Of a stretch of 64,000 bases of DNA, positions 1 to 12,157 are shown piece by piece; the first letter of the stretch is position 1; the number at the start of each line of letters is the position of its first letter. The stretch is from Diaporthe sp. PMI_573 (Eukaryota > Ascomycota > Sordariomycetes > Diaporthales > Diaporthaceae), in contig JAJTUP010000005.1 of the NCBI GenBank assembly GCA_021399435.1, positions 1,426,001-1,490,000 of the forward strand. The letters are read 5' to 3'. The notes beneath the pieces are model-generated. The model had not been told where the DNA came from and searched no databases. It worked only from the letters and a program-made list of their open reading frames with translations. The position numbers and the translations under genes are program-made.

Positions 1-339
1 CACGAGCGACGTGCTGGGGCACTTCTTGTTGAAAGCGTTCACGGCGGTGACGACGGCCGATACGCCTTGCTTGACGGAGTCTGCATAGCTGACGCTACCA
101 CAAGAGGCCTGGCCACCACACGCAGGATAGCTGATGGCCTCGGAAGTGGAGCCGGAATAGGTTTGTGTGATCAGGTTGACAACGGTGCCAGAGGAGCCGA
201 ATCCCGGGGACACGGTTGTCTCGCGGGCACCGAAAACGTGGACACCAGGGCAAGATTGGCGCTCTTGGATCTCGGGGACGGGATTGCCGGCGGCGAGGAG
301 GGCCTGGGTGGCGGCGAGGACGATAGTGTTGGCCTTCAT
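1..339 (-). CDS. Acetylxylan esterase / cutinase-like, CE5 family (3' part cut off by window edge)
   Basis: Reading from ATG at 339 down to position 1 gives 113 codons with no stop, so the gene runs off the window. The N-terminus has a hydrophobic secretion leader (about residues 1-19) followed by a short pro-like stretch ending near QERQ. The mature part begins with CPGVHVFGARETTVSPG and continues with YPACGGQ and a KKCPSTSLV end, the pattern of carbohydrate esterase family 5 (acetylxylan esterases and cutinases, secreted serine esterases that deacetylate plant xylan or cut cutin). The nucleophile motif GYSQG should follow directly beyond the window, so activity cannot be judged here. Family assignment is strong; acetylxylan esterase is favoured over cutinase from the ARET segment. 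Confidence 0.88.
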   Translation of the reverse strand, partial: MKANTIVLAATQALLAAGNPVPEIQERQSCPGVHVFGARETTVSPGFGSSGTVVNLITQTYSGSTSEAISYPACGGQASCGSVSYADSVKQGVSAVVTAVNAFNKKCPSTSLV

Positions 340-1540
340 TGTAACGAAAGTGGAACGGAGAAACGTGTGGAGCGAGCAGACAAGGTGCTGGGAGTTGATG
401 TCTTTCTTCGGAGTGTTTTAGAGGCGCAGATCATCCAGGCAAACGGCGAGGTGAGAAGTCCTTTATACACAAGTAGACCAGCTTCTGTTCTTGACGGCGA
501 GTCGTTGTTGAATTCGGAAAGGGGGCACGAAATAGTGGAGAAACAAGCTCCAGTCACGCCCCGGCAGATGAGCTTGGGTCACATTCCGCTACCCCGTTCA
601 GCCTCTTCCTTCTTTCTCCATATGGCAGGCATGCCGTCTGCCGGTGACGGATTCAAATTAACGAGGGCGAGAAAAGCTCCGGGGAGGAAACATGCTTCCA
701 AGGATGTCGTGGACAGAGTGCTTTGGGCGCAGGTGGGCCCAACCAGGTTTGGACAAAGCGTGGTCTTGAGCTCATCCACGAGTTACACCCCGCCGTCCTC
801 GAATGAGCCTCGGATTTGTGGATGTCTCCAAAAGGAAAAGGTCCGGTCTGAAACAATCTAGCAAACAGCCTGAAAGAGCTGGCAGGCTGTAATAGATTAG
901 CGTTCGAGCTTGATGAGGTCAACCAGTCATTGTAGCCATTTGTGGGGGGATTTCTCAGGGGTATCGACAGGTCCGTGAGCCTAGCGTCCGGGGCTGACAT
1001 GACATAACCGCAGTACCGTTGCCCTGAATGCTATCTGAGACAGGGACAGGGCCAATTCATTTCGGCTGTTTTCAGTCCAGTTTTATGCATAATGGAGGTG
1101 GAAGGTCCGTATATGTAAGGCATAACTACCACCCCCGGGAGGGCTGCCGTGGCTCCTGGATATTGAGCCTATTCCAAGGAAGCCGAGATGACGTTGGCAC
1201 TATACAGATCTGGTTGATCTAGCATATGCAGCAAAGCTTAGCCTGCACTACCGGTTTTCAAGGTCCAGTGCCGACAGCCGTGCGGGAACCAGGAAGGAAT
1301 TCCTGGGCACAAGACTCCTGCTCCAGATGCCACCTTCATCACTCAATGCTCGACCGTGGCCTTGTGCCGCGACTAATGGTTCCAGAATGTTGCGAATGAA
1401 ACAAAACGAGGACGACGGAAGTAGTGTCTTGGTTCAGAATGGATCGTGGTTGAGAATCACGAGCGTTGCTTTGGGGACCAGAATAAATGATAATGGCTAC
1501 TCGGGCAGATATGATGTCGAGTAGAGGCGACGAAAGGGCG
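340..1540. other. Intergenic stretch between CE5 esterase and ASA1
   Basis: Apart from the esterase promoter region, about 1.2 kb without a recognisable gene. Open frames here, including 67-861 (+), are composition-driven and have no family resemblance. Confidence 0.6.
461..467 (-). promoter_or_regulatory. TATA box of the CE5 esterase gene
   Basis: The minus strand reads TATAAAG, about 120 bp upstream of the esterase ATG. A clear TATA motif fits an inducible secreted-enzyme gene. Position and motif are seen; function is inferred. Confidence 0.5.
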
Positions 1541-2965
1541 TCAGAACACGTCCCACAAGCTCACCTTGCCGTCTTTGCTCCCGGATGCCAGCCAATGTGC
1601 ATCCATGGCTTGTTTGACTCTTCTCTCCTTCACCGTCACCTTGAGCAGCCGCGGAGCAACCATTGTGGTCGAAGCAGCATCCTCGTCAGTTGACTTGGTT
1701 GGTGTGGCCACATCGTCACCGGTTTCGTGAACGGTGAGGTCTGCAAATGCTACAGTGAAACAACCAACGGCATGCCACTTGAGGACGGCGACCTCGCGCA
1801 TTGACTTGGTCGAGTACACTCTTGTCTTGGAGTCCCAGCCTGCAGTGGCGAAGACACGCCCATCAGATCTAATCCTGAGGCCCTGTTGACCAGAGTGCTT
1901 GGTATCGATGACCTTGATAGGCTGAGTCTTGATCTCAAATTTCTTGAGAGGGACGGGGCGGGCGGCTGATTTATGGCTGGCCAGCGCTGCGGAGAGGGCC
2001 GAGTTTGGCTGCTTCTTTTCTGTACCTAGTTCTGCATCCTCCTCTCCTTTCGAGGGCATGTCCTTGGGGCCGATGTGAGGGGAACCGGTCTCAGACGCGT
2101 CTCGCGCCGAGAATGGGACAAGAGGCGCTTGCGGAAGGAGTGGATGTTTTGCGATGGTGGCGTCAGCACCTGTGGTCAAGAAATACTCTCGATTCGGTGC
2201 GACGTCAAGTGAAAGGATAGGTTGACTGTGGCTTTTGTTGCGGTATATGGTGGCCCAGGAGCCATCGCCACTGAGGTCAAGCTGTGCGACAACTGCCAAA
2301 CCGTTCTCGTAGCCAACAACCAGTGTGAGCACACCATTTAGCCAAAAAAGAGCAAGAGCCATGGCCATGCCATTTTCTTGCCCTAGCCTGACAGTGTGAA
2401 TGCGCGTCTGCGAGGGGAGATTATAAATATCGACAGCCTCTGAGGCCAGCGTATTGGGTACGGCAAGTAGCAGGTCTGAGCCCGGGACTGATGTTTGCGC
2501 AGATGAAGGGGCTGGTGTGGCTGATGCCGCTGGTACCGCGAATGGCGCGGTGGGACAAGAGGCGAATGAGCAGAAGTTCATGGTGTTGACCTCGAGTAGG
2601 TGCAGCATCCAAGGCTTGGGCCTGAGCTCAGTCGTCGGATCAAGAGGCAACGTTGAACTCAGAGCAGACTCGTCTTCCAGGGCCAATTTCCAGACGATAA
2701 GCTTGTTGTCCCTCCCGTGGGTGATGATCTTGTCGGGGGCCCAACCTGCTATGCCGAGGATAACACCCATATGGGCCTGCCACACGACCCTAGGTCTCAT
2801 GATAGCCAGATCCCAGGCCACCACGAACCCATCGGCATCCCCGGTGAGAAGGCGCTGGTTTGACCTGATGAAGGCTGCAGCGTGGACCTGAGCTTTGTGG
2901 CCGCGGAGGACTGCCCTGGGCTGTGGAGGCAGGCCAGGATCCTGGCCTTGATCGTGGTTGGACAT
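1541..2965 (-). CDS. ASA1: ASTRA-associated protein 1, WD40 repeat protein
   Basis: A single-exon gene of 474 residues. It opens with a WD40 unit (VLRGHKAQVHAAAF ... GDADGFVVAWDL) and a second one (VWQAHMGVILGIAG ... DNKLIVWKL). After a long middle part with degenerate blades, it closes with HWLASGSKDGKVSLWDVF, the typical last blade of a seven-bladed propeller. The order, the spacing and the final blade match ASA1, a subunit of the ASTRA complex (Tra1, Tti1/Tti2, Tel2, Rvb1/2) that works in maturation of PIKK kinases and chromatin regulation in the nucleus. A low-complexity insert at about residues 280-330 separates blades. The ATG at 2965 is the first in frame. It lies head to tail with the CE5 gene and has no functional link to it. 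Confidence 0.88.
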   Translation of the reverse strand: MSNHDQGQDPGLPPQPRAVLRGHKAQVHAAAFIRSNQRLLTGDADGFVVAWDLAIMRPRVVWQAHMGVILGIAGWAPDKIITHGRDNKLIVWKLALEDESALSSTLPLDPTTELRPKPWMLHLLEVNTMNFCSFASCPTAPFAVPAASATPAPSSAQTSVPGSDLLLAVPNTLASEAVDIYNLPSQTRIHTVRLGQENGMAMALALFWLNGVLTLVVGYENGLAVVAQLDLSGDGSWATIYRNKSHSQPILSLDVAPNREYFLTTGADATIAKHPLLPQAPLVPFSARDASETGSPHIGPKDMPSKGEEDAELGTEKKQPNSALSAALASHKSAARPVPLKKFEIKTQPIKVIDTKHSGQQGLRIRSDGRVFATAGWDSKTRVYSTKSMREVAVLKWHAVGCFTVAFADLTVHETGDDVATPTKSTDEDAASTTMVAPRLLKVTVKERRVKQAMDAHWLASGSKDGKVSLWDVF

Positions 2966-5900
2966 GGTTGGTGAAGGTCAAGAGCTCGACTCAGGCGACT
3001 GGATGCATGGCATGGCGTCGCTGGTGAGAGAAAGTCTGCTGGCAAGGGATCAGGAGGAGATTGCCATGTTTCGGGAGGTTGCAGAAGTAGAGGCAGACCA
3101 GACCGGCTGCAAGATGCAGGTGCAGATGCAGTTTCTCGATAAATTCGACGTACCATGCAGTTGGATTAGGGCATGGGACAAGGAATACGACGAGGTCACT
3201 TGGCTTGGGTCGATATTTGGTGAGGTTGGATGAGATGAGATGGAGAGGCCCTTGGCAAGCCGTTGATTGTTGTTGAAGTTGAGGCTGGCATGTTGTGCCG
3301 CCCAACTAGGACGCTGCTGCCTTTTCCTGCAAAAAACCAGAAGGCACGCTGCAGCCCCGCAGGTCCGCACCTTCCACGGCAGGAACCCAGTACCTCGGTA
3401 CTCACTCCAAGTCCCTCTGGCTGCTAAGAACAAGCCGACCCGGGCTTTGGACACTTTAATCAACATCTGGTCACACAAATGGTCAAGAACACGCTTGGGG
3501 GGGAGTACGAACGTTGCTGTTTGAATGACGCCGTACCTGAAAGCCCTGCAGCCAATCCTTGGGTGGCTTTCGACTTTGCTTTTTCCCTGCTAACGACTGG
3601 CTCCTCCACCTGCCGACATTCCTCTGGCTGCCAATACGGGCCCGACTCTGCAAATCGGCATCGTGAAACGAGGTGCCATTGCTTGGCAGCTCCATTCATT
3701 CGCCTCCATTTCCTTCTTTTTCGACGGCCCCCTGCGCCTCCGTCTGTATACTACTGCACAGTGCTCCAGTCACTTGGTCTGTCAGTCATTCAGTCAGTCG
3801 CAATTGAGCCAGATGATCTCGTGGCGCCTGCGCGCAGCTTTCCTGTCTGGGGGGGGGCTTGGGGGAAGGGCGCCTTTATTCCCTCAGTTGCGCGTCTCTC
3901 CCGCGCGTACAAGCCCTTCGACAGAGAGTTCCGACTGCCGTTCTAGAAGCATAATGGTCTATCAAGTGCCAGTCGGGCCGGACAAGGCAATGCCATGCCT
4001 GGTCTGGACCACAGCCTTGGGAACCCTGGCAATGCACAACACATCGGGGAATTTCGCGCCAGGAAACGACACTAATCCCCTGCCCGCTGCCAGAACACAA
4101 CCAGCTACGCCTACTTGTATCAGGCGGTGGCTTTCAGCCCTTTGAGCAAGGGAGGGTGCAATCCCATCACCAGGGGTCTCCACAAGCGGGCTGAGCGGGC
4201 GAGCCCGAGCCGGAGAATGGAACCTTATTCTATTAATGCGTTGCAACACCCGCACCCGCACCCACACCCACACCCACATTGGCAAGGGCGGCCACCCACC
4301 ATCACGGCTTCGCCCTACACACCGTGACCTCGCGCTGCCTACACACATGCCTCAATAACGAGGCGTCCAACGAACCCAGCAGGCGCGCAGGGGCTTTCTG
4401 CCTAACAGGCTGGCAGCCATATCCTCAGCGATATCAAGTGTGCTTGGCCACCGATGCCCTTCATCCTGATACTTCAGACTCATCACTAAAGTATCCATGT
4501 CAACATAATCTTGACCTTCTGCCTTGCACCTGGAGATGCAGATACGCCTCGTATGCACCTGTCATTCACCATGAGGTTGTGGTGGCACTCCCCCCACATT
4601 TGCACTCGGCCGGAGGCGTGCTCGCGCCTCCCCACCCATCACAGTGCTGGGAGATAGGCGAGCTATGCAGCACGAACCACAACACGCATCGCACCCACCT
4701 CGAGCCCTCCCACGAGCTCTCCTCGAGGGCCTCGCAACAGTATTCCCCTTGATATATGGTCAGTCGTGAAGCTTCGGCCTGCTTTTGATTTGGAAGCCAA
4801 ACAGGCCAAGCACTCCGGCCGGCCTCCGCCAAGACTGTGCTGTGTGTCATGGTGGCTCGGAAAGGCTTTCCCTCCGTCTCATCTGGCCAACTGCAAAACA
4901 TCGGCCGATACAGCACGACGGCTCCGGCCAGTCTCCACTATGCACTTTCGGGACGATCTACTGCCGATTTCAGAGTTTACTGCAGGCAGGTGATTTGGCC
5001 TGCTCCCTGCTTCGCCGTGAAGGGGGCCGGCGGCGATTTTAGTAGTAGAACGAGCATAAGGGAGGCTCGCTGCACCTGCCCACCTCTCCACGTGATGATT
5101 ACCTTTGGGGGCTCGTGTTCAAAATCCAACGCCTTTCCACCAGCAGGGTGCCGTAATCCGTGCATCTTTACTTCTCCGGGACTCGACACGAAATTCGCCC
5201 TGTCGGGCCCACAAATGCCCCTACTCACTGGCTGGGTGGAAGTGGACGATCAAACATTGACAACATTGCGAAGAATGTTTCGTCCACACCGTTCCGCACT
5301 TGTAAACGGGCAGGGATCCTTGCACGACAAGACTTGGGGTCGCAGCACCTACACAGTAAGTCTTCTGGCCTCTGCGTCTGCAGAGCTGTGCATGGTCATG
5401 GCAGGTGTGTGATCAGTCCCGCGAGTGCTGCAAGATCAAGCTGGGCAGCCCAAGCGCACAACACCCACACCGCTGCCCGCCTCGGCGTGTCTCGCTCGCT
5501 GCAAGGCAGGGACGCAAGCGCTTTCTTACGTGAAAGACTTGACAAGCAAGGTGTTGCTTTGAGAACCGACGACGGTCCTCTTGAGATCGCAAGTCTCTCT
5601 CCTGGTTAGGCATCGCAGGTTTCCCAGTAATCAGGTGCCCACCCTTGACTTTGCCAGTCGGGGGCTGGTTTCTGAAGCTCACAACCTGGGGATTGATCTT
5701 GACACGACCCCGGGACCCTGTGCTCCAGAGAAACGTATGCGACCCCACCCCGGGCGGCGGACGCTAGCCACCCAGCAGGGAGAGCTCCTGGAGAGGGCCT
5801 GTGCCGGTTGGCTCTTGACTGGTCTAAATTCAGAGCTACTGCCGCTCAAGCGACCTCCATCCCTCGGGAAGAAATCCCGAGGCCTAGATTTTCCCAGAGA

Positions 5901-6971
5901 CTCGACTTCGAGGACAACGATTCAAGCCTTTGCTGTGTCTCTGAAGCTCTTGCGGTGACTGTCGTCCCAAGCAGAGCTCCTCATTTCCCGGGACACAGTC
6001 TGTACCACCGTGCAAGACTGATGCTCCAGCACCCCCTCGAACGCCCAATTGTCTCTCAAACTGGGTGAGCATTTCAAATTGCGCGAACCGTGTGCGACAC
6101 TCTCTCAGCTGGGTCCCCAGCCCATATTACCTCAAGATCGATTTTGGACACTCTCAGGCATCTTGGACCGCGCCGAGTGGTCAAGAGCACCACGTGTTAT
6201 CCGAGCAACGTCCTTTTCGCGATGGACGCTCAGTAGACGTCGACGGCTAGCCCGGGGGCTCACAAAAGTGATTCTCCTTTCGACTTTGGCGTCCAGCCCA
6301 GTCCAGGACTGGCAACTGGCAAGGAAAACAGTCGCAGACGCCACAAGCCGTCATAATCTCTCTTTCCTGTACGCAATTCGACACTCTGCGGTGGAAGAAC
6401 AGCCTTGGTCACATGGGGCGCTCCCACCGTGCGTTCTTGCTTAAGGTCCTGCAACCTCCCAGCACTGTGCCGTACTCAAAGGTCACCAAGATCTTCGGCA
6501 GGTCGATACCTATCGCCCAGTCGCGAATACTACGGCTCAGATCGCGAGCCACAACATTTGGCATGCTCAAATATCAGACTCACCGCTCTAACAATACATC
6601 AGCTTTAACAATATCAACGCGGGGACCGCCAAACTCCGGTCCCGACGGGCCGAATCGCGGGCTTGCAGATTCTTGAACAAGCAGCAGAACGGTCACATCA
6701 CTGCCTATGCTCTCCGACTTAACGGCACAGGCATATCGACCTCATCTCCACCCTCACTTGCGACCACTGTCACCTGCTTGGGTCGAGTCGGTCATTTCTC
6801 TGGGGTACTTTGCGAATTTCGCCAGTGCTCGAAGCCTTACCCACCCGGTGTTCTCATCCTTTCGTTCCCACATCGCCCATCTCCTACCATCAGTCCACTC
6901 CAGGCCGGTGCGGAACGGCACGGCCCTTGCGCCGCAGCCCTATTCCCTTTCAATCCGGGATATCAGTAGTC
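2966..6971. other. Long gene-poor stretch upstream of the Zn2Cys6 regulator
   Basis: About 4 kb with no ORF that resembles a protein family on either strand; the longest open frames (4837-5412 +, 3663-4145 +) have no domain pattern. It is GC-balanced rather than AT-rich, so it does not look RIP-mutated. It probably holds the ASA1 promoter and a long regulatory region or 5' leader of the regulator that follows. Confidence 0.55.
4247..4276 (+). repeat. Microsatellite of five 6-bp units (CACCCG/CACCCA)
   Basis: Two CACCCG units followed by three CACCCA units in perfect register, within the gene-poor stretch. Seen directly; no function is implied. Confidence 0.85.
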
Positions 6972-7357
6972 GTGGCGGCTTACGGGGCACCTCCTGGTGC
7001 TGTCTCGTCGGGCTACGGCCCTGACGGAGGCACAGTGGTGGCTGCACGTCAGCGGCATCAGTCTCGTTCTCGTGGCCAACACCATCCCTCGATCCCTCCA
7101 TCGCCATACTCAGCTCACCACCACCTGCCCGGCTCTCAGCCGAATCCTTACTCCCAATACGGAATCGACAATGCCTCGCCAACATACACCACGAGTGCCA
7201 GCAGCGGTGGAGGTAACTACACCACGAGCCCAGCACCACACGGCCATTTCGAAATTCCAGCTGCCAAGCGCCAAAGGGTGTCTGATGCAGGCATCTCACG
7301 CGACCTAGTCAGACAGTTAGCCATTCGACGACTGCTAGCCCCAGGAACGCGCATGCG
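6972..7357 (+). other. N-terminal coding-like segment of the Zn2Cys6 gene, frame-shifted and without its own ATG
   Basis: The frame starting at GTG 6972 encodes AAYGAPPG, a His/Ser/Pro-rich run and [10 protein letters not shown] up to about 7295. The frame that joins the main ORF encodes [18 protein letters not shown] from 7304 to the ATG at 7358. The two frames differ by one base deleted or two inserted near 7296. Together they read like one continuous low-complexity N-terminus of about 120 residues. No splice pair fits the junction. Confidence 0.5.
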
Positions 7358-10322
7358 ATGGACGGGCCGACTCCTTCGTCCTTCTCCAGGGAAACGGAGA
7401 CGTCCACGGGACGCAAGAAGGCCGCAAGTCGAAGAGGCAGCGAGAGCAGGGAACTGGTGCCGCCATCAGCGTCACCAACGGTGGCCAAGCCGAAGCGTGT
7501 GCGAACGGGATGCCTGACGTGCCGGAATCGACACCTCAAATGTGACGAAGCCTTGCCGACCTGCCTGAACTGCCAGAAAAGCAATCGGAAATGCGAGCGT
7601 GGTGTGCGTCTAAACTTTATAGACCTCAAAGTGGAGCAGCCGCCAGTTCTGCTACCACCAGTAGATTGGAAAGGTAGGCTGCACCGAGGGTGCATTGGGC
7701 GCCTGAAGCGTGGCTTGGAGTCCACGACTTCAAACACATTGCTAACCATTTTGTTGCAGTTAAATTCCAAGATGAATCTCGACAGATTGCTTCCGAGTAC
7801 GTCGGGGGTGCAGCGAAGTATGCAAAACTGACTTCACGACCAGTCTCGCCGTCACGTGCGACACCAGGAGCAGGGCCTCGACCTCCGCGTCCAGGGGCTT
7901 CCGTCGACCTAGGCTCTAGCCGTGTCATGGAGACCAACAGAGCTGCCCCGTTCGCCTCCACTCATGCAGTATACTACCCTGGGGCACTGTCTCGCTCCAC
8001 CCATGAACAGCCTTTCTCCAGCTACGAAGATCAACTCGCTCACACGCATTCGCGAAAGAGCAGCGACGCGTTCCTTGCCTTGAGCTCTGGACCAACGCCT
8101 GGATCGTCCCATTCGGGTGGTGGTGGCAGAGCACCATCGTTCAGCGTGGGCGCGCTACACGATCCGTATGGGATGCGGGAGGAGGCTTATCAAACAGGTT
8201 ACGGATATAGATCAGGTGACGGTTCCAGCGTAGCATCGTCCCTCGTCCCTCAGGGAGTTGCTGCCTCCTCTTCAGGATCCTACCGGCACGCCACGGGATC
8301 TGGCGCCCCTGACCCGCATGACGGACTTATGACACCACAATCCGAGAAGACCGGAGAACGGGACTACCTGAACACCCCAGAGGAGATCCATTATATGCAG
8401 GTGTTTATCGAGGACGTGGCTGTGTGGATGGACAGCTTGGACAACCAAAAGCATTTCGGACGCATTATTCCATACCTTGCTTTGAAGTCGCCAATGCTGC
8501 TCAATGCTTTTTTCGCCTGCGGTGTCAAACACCTGACTTTGGTTAACGGTGGCAGCTACAAGGACGACAAGGCGCTATACTACTACGACACGGCGACGAC
8601 ACAACTCCTCAGAAGTCTACAGAACCCGGAGCGTGACACGGAAGAGTGCGCTACCACTGCGGTGGTGCTGAACGTATACGAAATCATGAGTGAGAGGCCA
8701 GCTGCCAGGATGAACCACATCGCTGGGGCAAGAGCTTTAATCCGAGAGTGTAAATGGAACGCTAAAAGCACGGGAATCGGGGCAGCATGTTTTTGGCTCA
8801 ATGTTGGGATGGAGATTCTCAGCTGCCTGGCGCACAACTGGGCAATAGAATGGGATCCGGATCACTGGGGCATTGATCCAAACGAGTTGATGGATATGAC
8901 CGCCGACTCGCCGAGCCGCGAGGGCAAGGCATCGAATTCGAGCGAGACTGGGCATCATACGACCGGAAAAGCAGCCGAGGAGTTACCGTTACTTCTGAGC
9001 AGCATTGCTGGAGTTGGGAACGAGGAGATCTGGGTGCACAGGATACTATACATCGTGGCCAAGGTAGCCAACTTCCGGGCGAGCATACCGCAATTCCAGG
9101 AGCCGAACCCGCATGATGAACAAGTCAAGCTGCAAGGCCGGTTCCAGGAATGGCAGCGATTGAAGCATTGGTGCGACACATGGAATGCCAATTGTCCAAG
9201 GTCGTTGAGGCCATATGGCTATCTCTTTGCGGCCTCAACAAAATCGGCATTTCCGAATGTTTGGTACGTAACACGCTCTCGCCGGGCCCCCTCGCCAGGA
9301 GCATGAAAGTATCGGTTGAAAATGAGAATTTCCACATAAGACTGACTTCGAACGACAGGCTCATCAAACGCGTCGCCATTGTAGGCCGCCTTTTTTACCA
9401 TACTGCCATGTGTCTCCTCGCCCAAATCAACCCTTTGAAGCCTCCACATCATGATGACGAGGAGTCGCGAATCCAGCAGCTTCATCATGCGCATCAAGTC
9501 TGCGGCATCATTGCGCACACCAAGGACGCTGGTGTCTCATCTGTCGCAATCCGGTCCCTAGCGATCGCGGGGGCTGTGCTGAGGGACCCCAGGGAGCAGA
9601 ACGAGGTCCTGGCGATGGTCAATCGGGTATATCGCATAACTGGGTGGAACCTAAAGGGAATCATTGGAGAGCTGAGGAGGGCATGGGGCTGGGATCCACC
9701 AGATGTGCCGCCCAGCACGGCGACTTCGACAGGCCCGTCCTTACCACCACACAATGCCCCTGCTCCTGTCATCGCCCCAGCCGCACAGGGAGGAACGCTA
9801 GGCGCAGCCGCGGTGATCAGTCAGCTCTTTGGGCCGCGCGATCCGCCGGCGCATTCTCCAATGCAGCAGCAACAGGAGGACGCGCGGCGCACATCACAGC
9901 CGCCCCAGCCGCCGCTCCCACCGGTCATGCCCCCGGCTGCGGTCGCCGCGGCGGCAGAGCGACACCGGCACGCCTCCCTCACCAGCAACCCGACGCCGCC
10001 TGTCCTGCCATCGTACTCAATGTTCTCAGCAGGGTCTGCTAATGCGGCGGCTGGGGCGGCTGGGAGTGGTGCGAGGCACAGCAGCATCGCTAGCAGCAAC
10101 CACCCCAGCCCGGCTGGCACAGCGCACACGCCTGCCTCGGTGTCGAGCACGGCGGCGAACGCGCCGACGCCGCCGTCGCGGCCGATGGTTAACCCCTTGC
10201 TGGCGCAGGCGGATTTCAACCAGCCAAATCACCCATACCGCGAATGGTACAAGCCGCCTGAGAAGGGGAGCGGCTCGCACCACTCTTTTGGGTCCGGTGG
10301 GGGCGGGCTCTGGCCTTACTAG
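7358..10322 (+). CDS. Zn(II)2Cys6 fungal transcription factor, large, Pro/Ala-rich C-terminus
   Basis: Modelled with exons 7358-7673, 7760-9263 and 9359-10322 (introns of 86 and 95 bp, GTAGGC/CAG and GTACGT/CAG), 927 residues. The binuclear cluster is near residues 50-80: [17 protein letters not shown], then [13 protein letters not shown], with six zinc-ligand cysteines. Joining exon 1 to exon 2 gives the continuous segment [20 protein letters not shown] fungal-specific regulatory domain follows (about residues 270-640), then a long Pro/Ala/Gln-rich tail ending with [10 protein letters not shown]. The start is uncertain. A Ser/Tyr/Pro-rich frame that looks like the original N-terminus lies upstream at 6972-7295 but is out of frame, so the first usable ATG that keeps the zinc cluster is 7358. 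The target pathway is not recognisable. Confidence 0.85.
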
Positions 10323-11161
10323 GCAGGGAGGCTGTTCCCCCGTTCTATGTGGTATGGCTTGGTGTGGGCGAGGTTGCAAGACGGGTATTTTAGTCACAAA
10401 GTAATTTTGCGCAAGTCTGATCTGGGGGTATAGAGCAAGCGAGGGCTTTGGGTGGATCTTTCACATATCGACCTGGCGTTTTTCTGGGAATTCGGGGGCC
10501 GATCTTGCATGGTAAGGCGTGAGCAAGCGCATTGTGACGGGATTTTCTTTTTTGGTTCAAGGGAAGTGGGTTTTAAAGTGCGGCCCCCTCACTGGTGAGA
10601 GGGACAGGCAGGAGGTTGTGCATGATACCCATTCTTATCAGCAGGTAGTACAGCGACAAAGTATAGAGGCAGTTGGTCCCGGATGCATACACGAAATCGG
10701 TGAGAAATTCCAGGTTGTGCCATTTTGTGAGCTTGAAAGGACCTGGGTATCGTAAATGCAGTATTTGTGTTCTGCCTTCCCAAAGGTTTTCCGCGCTTTG
10801 TTCACTGCTCTCATTGGCAGACATTGACTTGGGTTGTCCCAATATGGCGAGTGTCTTGACGATTCTGCCGCGTCGTACTGCTCAACACACTGGTGCGAGG
10901 GTAGCCGCATTGGCAGCGACACAGAGAGACAAGAGCACAGCTTCACCTACGCATCGTCATTGCACAAACTGTATCTGCATGTCTGCCTAGATGTATATCA
11001 GCTCTAATTGCCTCTACATCGTGAGCTTCTCAGTGTCTAAGAACATTCCATATACATCGAACTTGACGTTGTAGCTGTACCAGAAGCAAGTTTACCCATA
11101 GAAGATGTTCTAATGAGGTCTTTCGCATCCCCTTTTGATAGACCACGATATATGCCCAACC
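10323..11161. other. Convergent intergenic region
   Basis: About 840 bp between the 3' ends of the regulator and the HAD phosphatase. No gene, RNA or repeat recognised; it should hold both 3' UTRs. Confidence 0.6.
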
Positions 11162-12157
11162 CTACGATCCATTCTTGACCGCCACTGTCTCTGTCTCCGC
11201 TGTCTCCTTCATCCTTGGGTCTGACTCGACGTCTTTGGGCGGGACGACAATACCGTAGGAGCTGTAAGGGAAGTCGACCAGGCCCTCCAGGTACTGGGCC
11301 CACCCGTCGTCGATCTCCCCGAGCTGGTGCTCATCGACACCCACGCCGGCCTCGCCCGTCCTACCAGCCAGCACCTCGGCCTCCCGCCCGGCGTACTCCC
11401 CTTTGAGCCCCGGGCGTGGGCACCAGATGACGCGCATCCCGGCCCTCCGCCCGGCCTCGACACCGGGAACGCTGTCCTCAAAGACCAGGCACTCCTCCGG
11501 CTTGATAGGGGTCTCGCCTGGTGGCAGGGTTGAGTTGACGGTTTCCAGTGCGAGCAGGTAGATGTCTGGCAAGGGCTTCCCCCGCCCCGGCTGTATCCTC
11601 TTGTCGTCGCCCAGGACGCGGTGCGGCGACTGGAAGACGGAGAACAGGTCTGTGAGGTGCGCGGTCTTGAGCGCGAAGTTCCCGCTGTGGCTCGACGTGG
11701 CCAGGGCTATGTGGACCCTCTTTCCCTTCTTCTGATCTGCGTCGTCGCCGGCGACGTCCCAGTACCTCGTCCGGCCCAGGTCCTGGAGGAGTTGCTCCAC
11801 ACCGGGCAGGGCCTTGGCGCTGGGGAAGTGCTCGCGCTGCAGGGCTGAGTACTCGGCCATGTACTCGTCGTTGGAGATGGGCAGGTTGGCCCAGTTGTGG
11901 AAGAGCTCGTTGGCCTGGGGGCCGGGGCGGCCCTGGAGCTTGGCCTTTATGGACCATGGCAGGGACGGTCTGTCGTATTTGGAGAGGAGGATGTTGATGC
12001 ATTGGGTGTAGATGTCTTCGGTGTCGAGGAGTAGTCCGTCCATGTCGAAGAGGCATGCCCGTATGGGCGGGAAGCTGGATCAGAGTCAGTCTGTCAGTAT
12101 ACGAGACCGCGCAGAAGGGCGTGAAGAAGTGAGTGCTTACTCTGTTCTAGGGGCCAT
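11162..12157 (-). CDS. HAD-superfamily phosphatase, pseudouridine-5'-phosphatase / HDHD1-like
   Basis: Two exons: 12157-12141 (17 nt) and 12074-11162, separated by a 66-bp intron (GTAAGC...CAG), giving 309 residues beginning MAPRTDFPPIRACLFDMDG. HAD motif I is FDMDG (nucleophile Asp16, acid/base Asp18), motif II is ATSS, and motif IV is VFEDSVPGVEAGRRAGM. The cap sits between motifs I and II. This arrangement is that of HAD subfamily IA enzymes such as HDHD1/GS1 (pseudouridine-5'-phosphatase) and sugar-phosphate phosphatases; the substrate is not provable from sequence. It starts 393 bp from the TTC1-like gene on the opposite strand, so the two share a promoter region. Confidence 0.85.

Noticed and set aside
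67..861. 264-codon open frame on the plus strand
   Set aside because: Overlaps the CE5 esterase start and promoter, with no domain pattern.
4837..5412. 191-codon open frame in the gene-poor stretch
   Set aside because: No family resemblance, no coding bias, and several overlapping frames of similar length on both strands.
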